Below the pieces are notes generated by a model. The model saw only the letters and a list, made by a program, of their open reading frames with translations, was not told where the DNA came from and made no database searches. Below, one piece after another: positions 20,159 to 20,502 of a stretch of DNA of 20,502 nt; the first letter of the stretch is position 1; each line of letters starts with the position of its first letter. Source of the stretch: a virus; the IMG/VR virus record IMGVR_UViG_3300045919_000155, positions 1 through 20,502 of that record; one strand, given 5' to 3'. The translations under genes were made by a program, and so were the position numbers.

Positions 20159-20502
20159 ATGGCACAGACAGTATTCAGAGGTAATCTATCAGTTGGGTCA
20201 TTCCCTTTTATCTCTGGATTCGGAGGTAGAAGTGTAGTAATACCTCAACTAGATGAGAACTATCTACCTAAGAATCTCAATAATACCTCAGACCCAGATA
20301 GAGATAGAGGTATCCCACAGGTAGCATATCTACACAATGTACTACCTGTAGGGCAAGGCTATAAGAGTGTAGCCTATACTAAGGTAACAGTAGCTCCCAA
20401 TGTAGCTATTAATAACTTCACAGTTTCTATGATTGTTAAAGACTCCACAGGTAATAAAGCTATTATAGGATTGACAGCTACAGGAGGTGTGTATATCCTT
20501 AG
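20159..20502 (+). CDS. Virion/tail protein, N-terminal part only
   Basis: An ORF opens with ATG at 20159, AGAGG lying 7 bases upstream, and continues without a stop to the window end (114 codons seen). The start MAQTVFRGNLSVGSFPFISG, then IPQLDENYLPKNL and DRDRGIPQVAYLHNVLPVG, resembles the N-terminus of large (800-1000 residue) tail proteins, perhaps the tail nozzle, in SU10-like and other podovirus-like phages that I recall. It would be one of the largest structural proteins, following the membrane protein genes by 9 bases. Confidence 0.7.
   Translation, partial: MAQTVFRGNLSVGSFPFISGFGGRSVVIPQLDENYLPKNLNNTSDPDRDRGIPQVAYLHNVLPVGQGYKSVAYTKVTVAPNVAINNFTVSMIVKDSTGNKAIIGLTATGGVYIL

Noticed and set aside
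1-20502. tRNA or rRNA genes, integrase, attachment sites or insertion sequences
   Set aside because: I saw no cloverleaf, recombinase motif or transposase; nothing here supports lysogeny, though the rest of the genome is not visible.

Overview
The window is the central part of a tailed double-stranded DNA phage genome, low in GC (roughly 37-39% by eye) and densely packed. The gene set (terminase, portal, scaffold, coat, adaptor, fibre) fits a podovirus-like virion of the broad SU10/phiEco32 type, but that affiliation is recalled from family resemblance and no search was run. The host is probably a low-GC proteobacterium: Shine-Dalgarno sites are of the AGGAG type, sigma70 promoters are recognisable, and there is one textbook sigma54 promoter.

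Layout. Positions 1-8811 are transcribed leftward and positions 9317-20502 rightward. The two arms diverge from a gene-free, AT-rich control region (8812-9316) holding a sigma54-type promoter, inverted TTCTCA repeats, an IHF-like site, three perfect 11-bp iterons and an AT-rich tract. The left arm contains three apparent transcription units. (i) Two unrecognised genes (8811-8125 and 8028-7732) lie behind the sigma54 promoter and end at an intrinsic terminator. (ii) Two very small ORFs (7503-7417 and 7411-7253) are followed by a strong sigma70 promoter and a run of genes (7088-3439) that includes an SF1B/RecD-like helicase. (iii) A second strong sigma70 promoter drives a 221-aa protein with the codon use of a highly expressed gene. 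It is followed by a terminator and an overlapping, mutually exclusive hairpin, then by a chain of small overlapping unknown genes ending in a Cas4/RecB-like PD-(D/E)XK nuclease with a likely Fe-S cluster and a small zinc-binding protein cut by the window edge.

The right arm is the morphogenesis operon: small terminase, large terminase, portal, a 96-aa protein, scaffold, decoration-type protein, major capsid protein, a 136-aa protein, head-tail adaptor, Ala-rich fibre, fibre-associated protein, two membrane proteins that may belong to lysis, and the start of a further tail/virion protein running off the right edge.

The most notable non-gene signals are the sigma54 promoter with possible enhancer and IHF sites, the apparent complete absence of GATC, GGCC and CCGG (read by eye), the paired look-alike sigma70 promoters with embedded palindromes, two RNA switch candidates (2491-2573 and 7155-7229), a 25-bp repeat giving two neighbouring proteins the same ADxDFFLE motif, and tandem repeats that place stop codons in all three frames after three genes.
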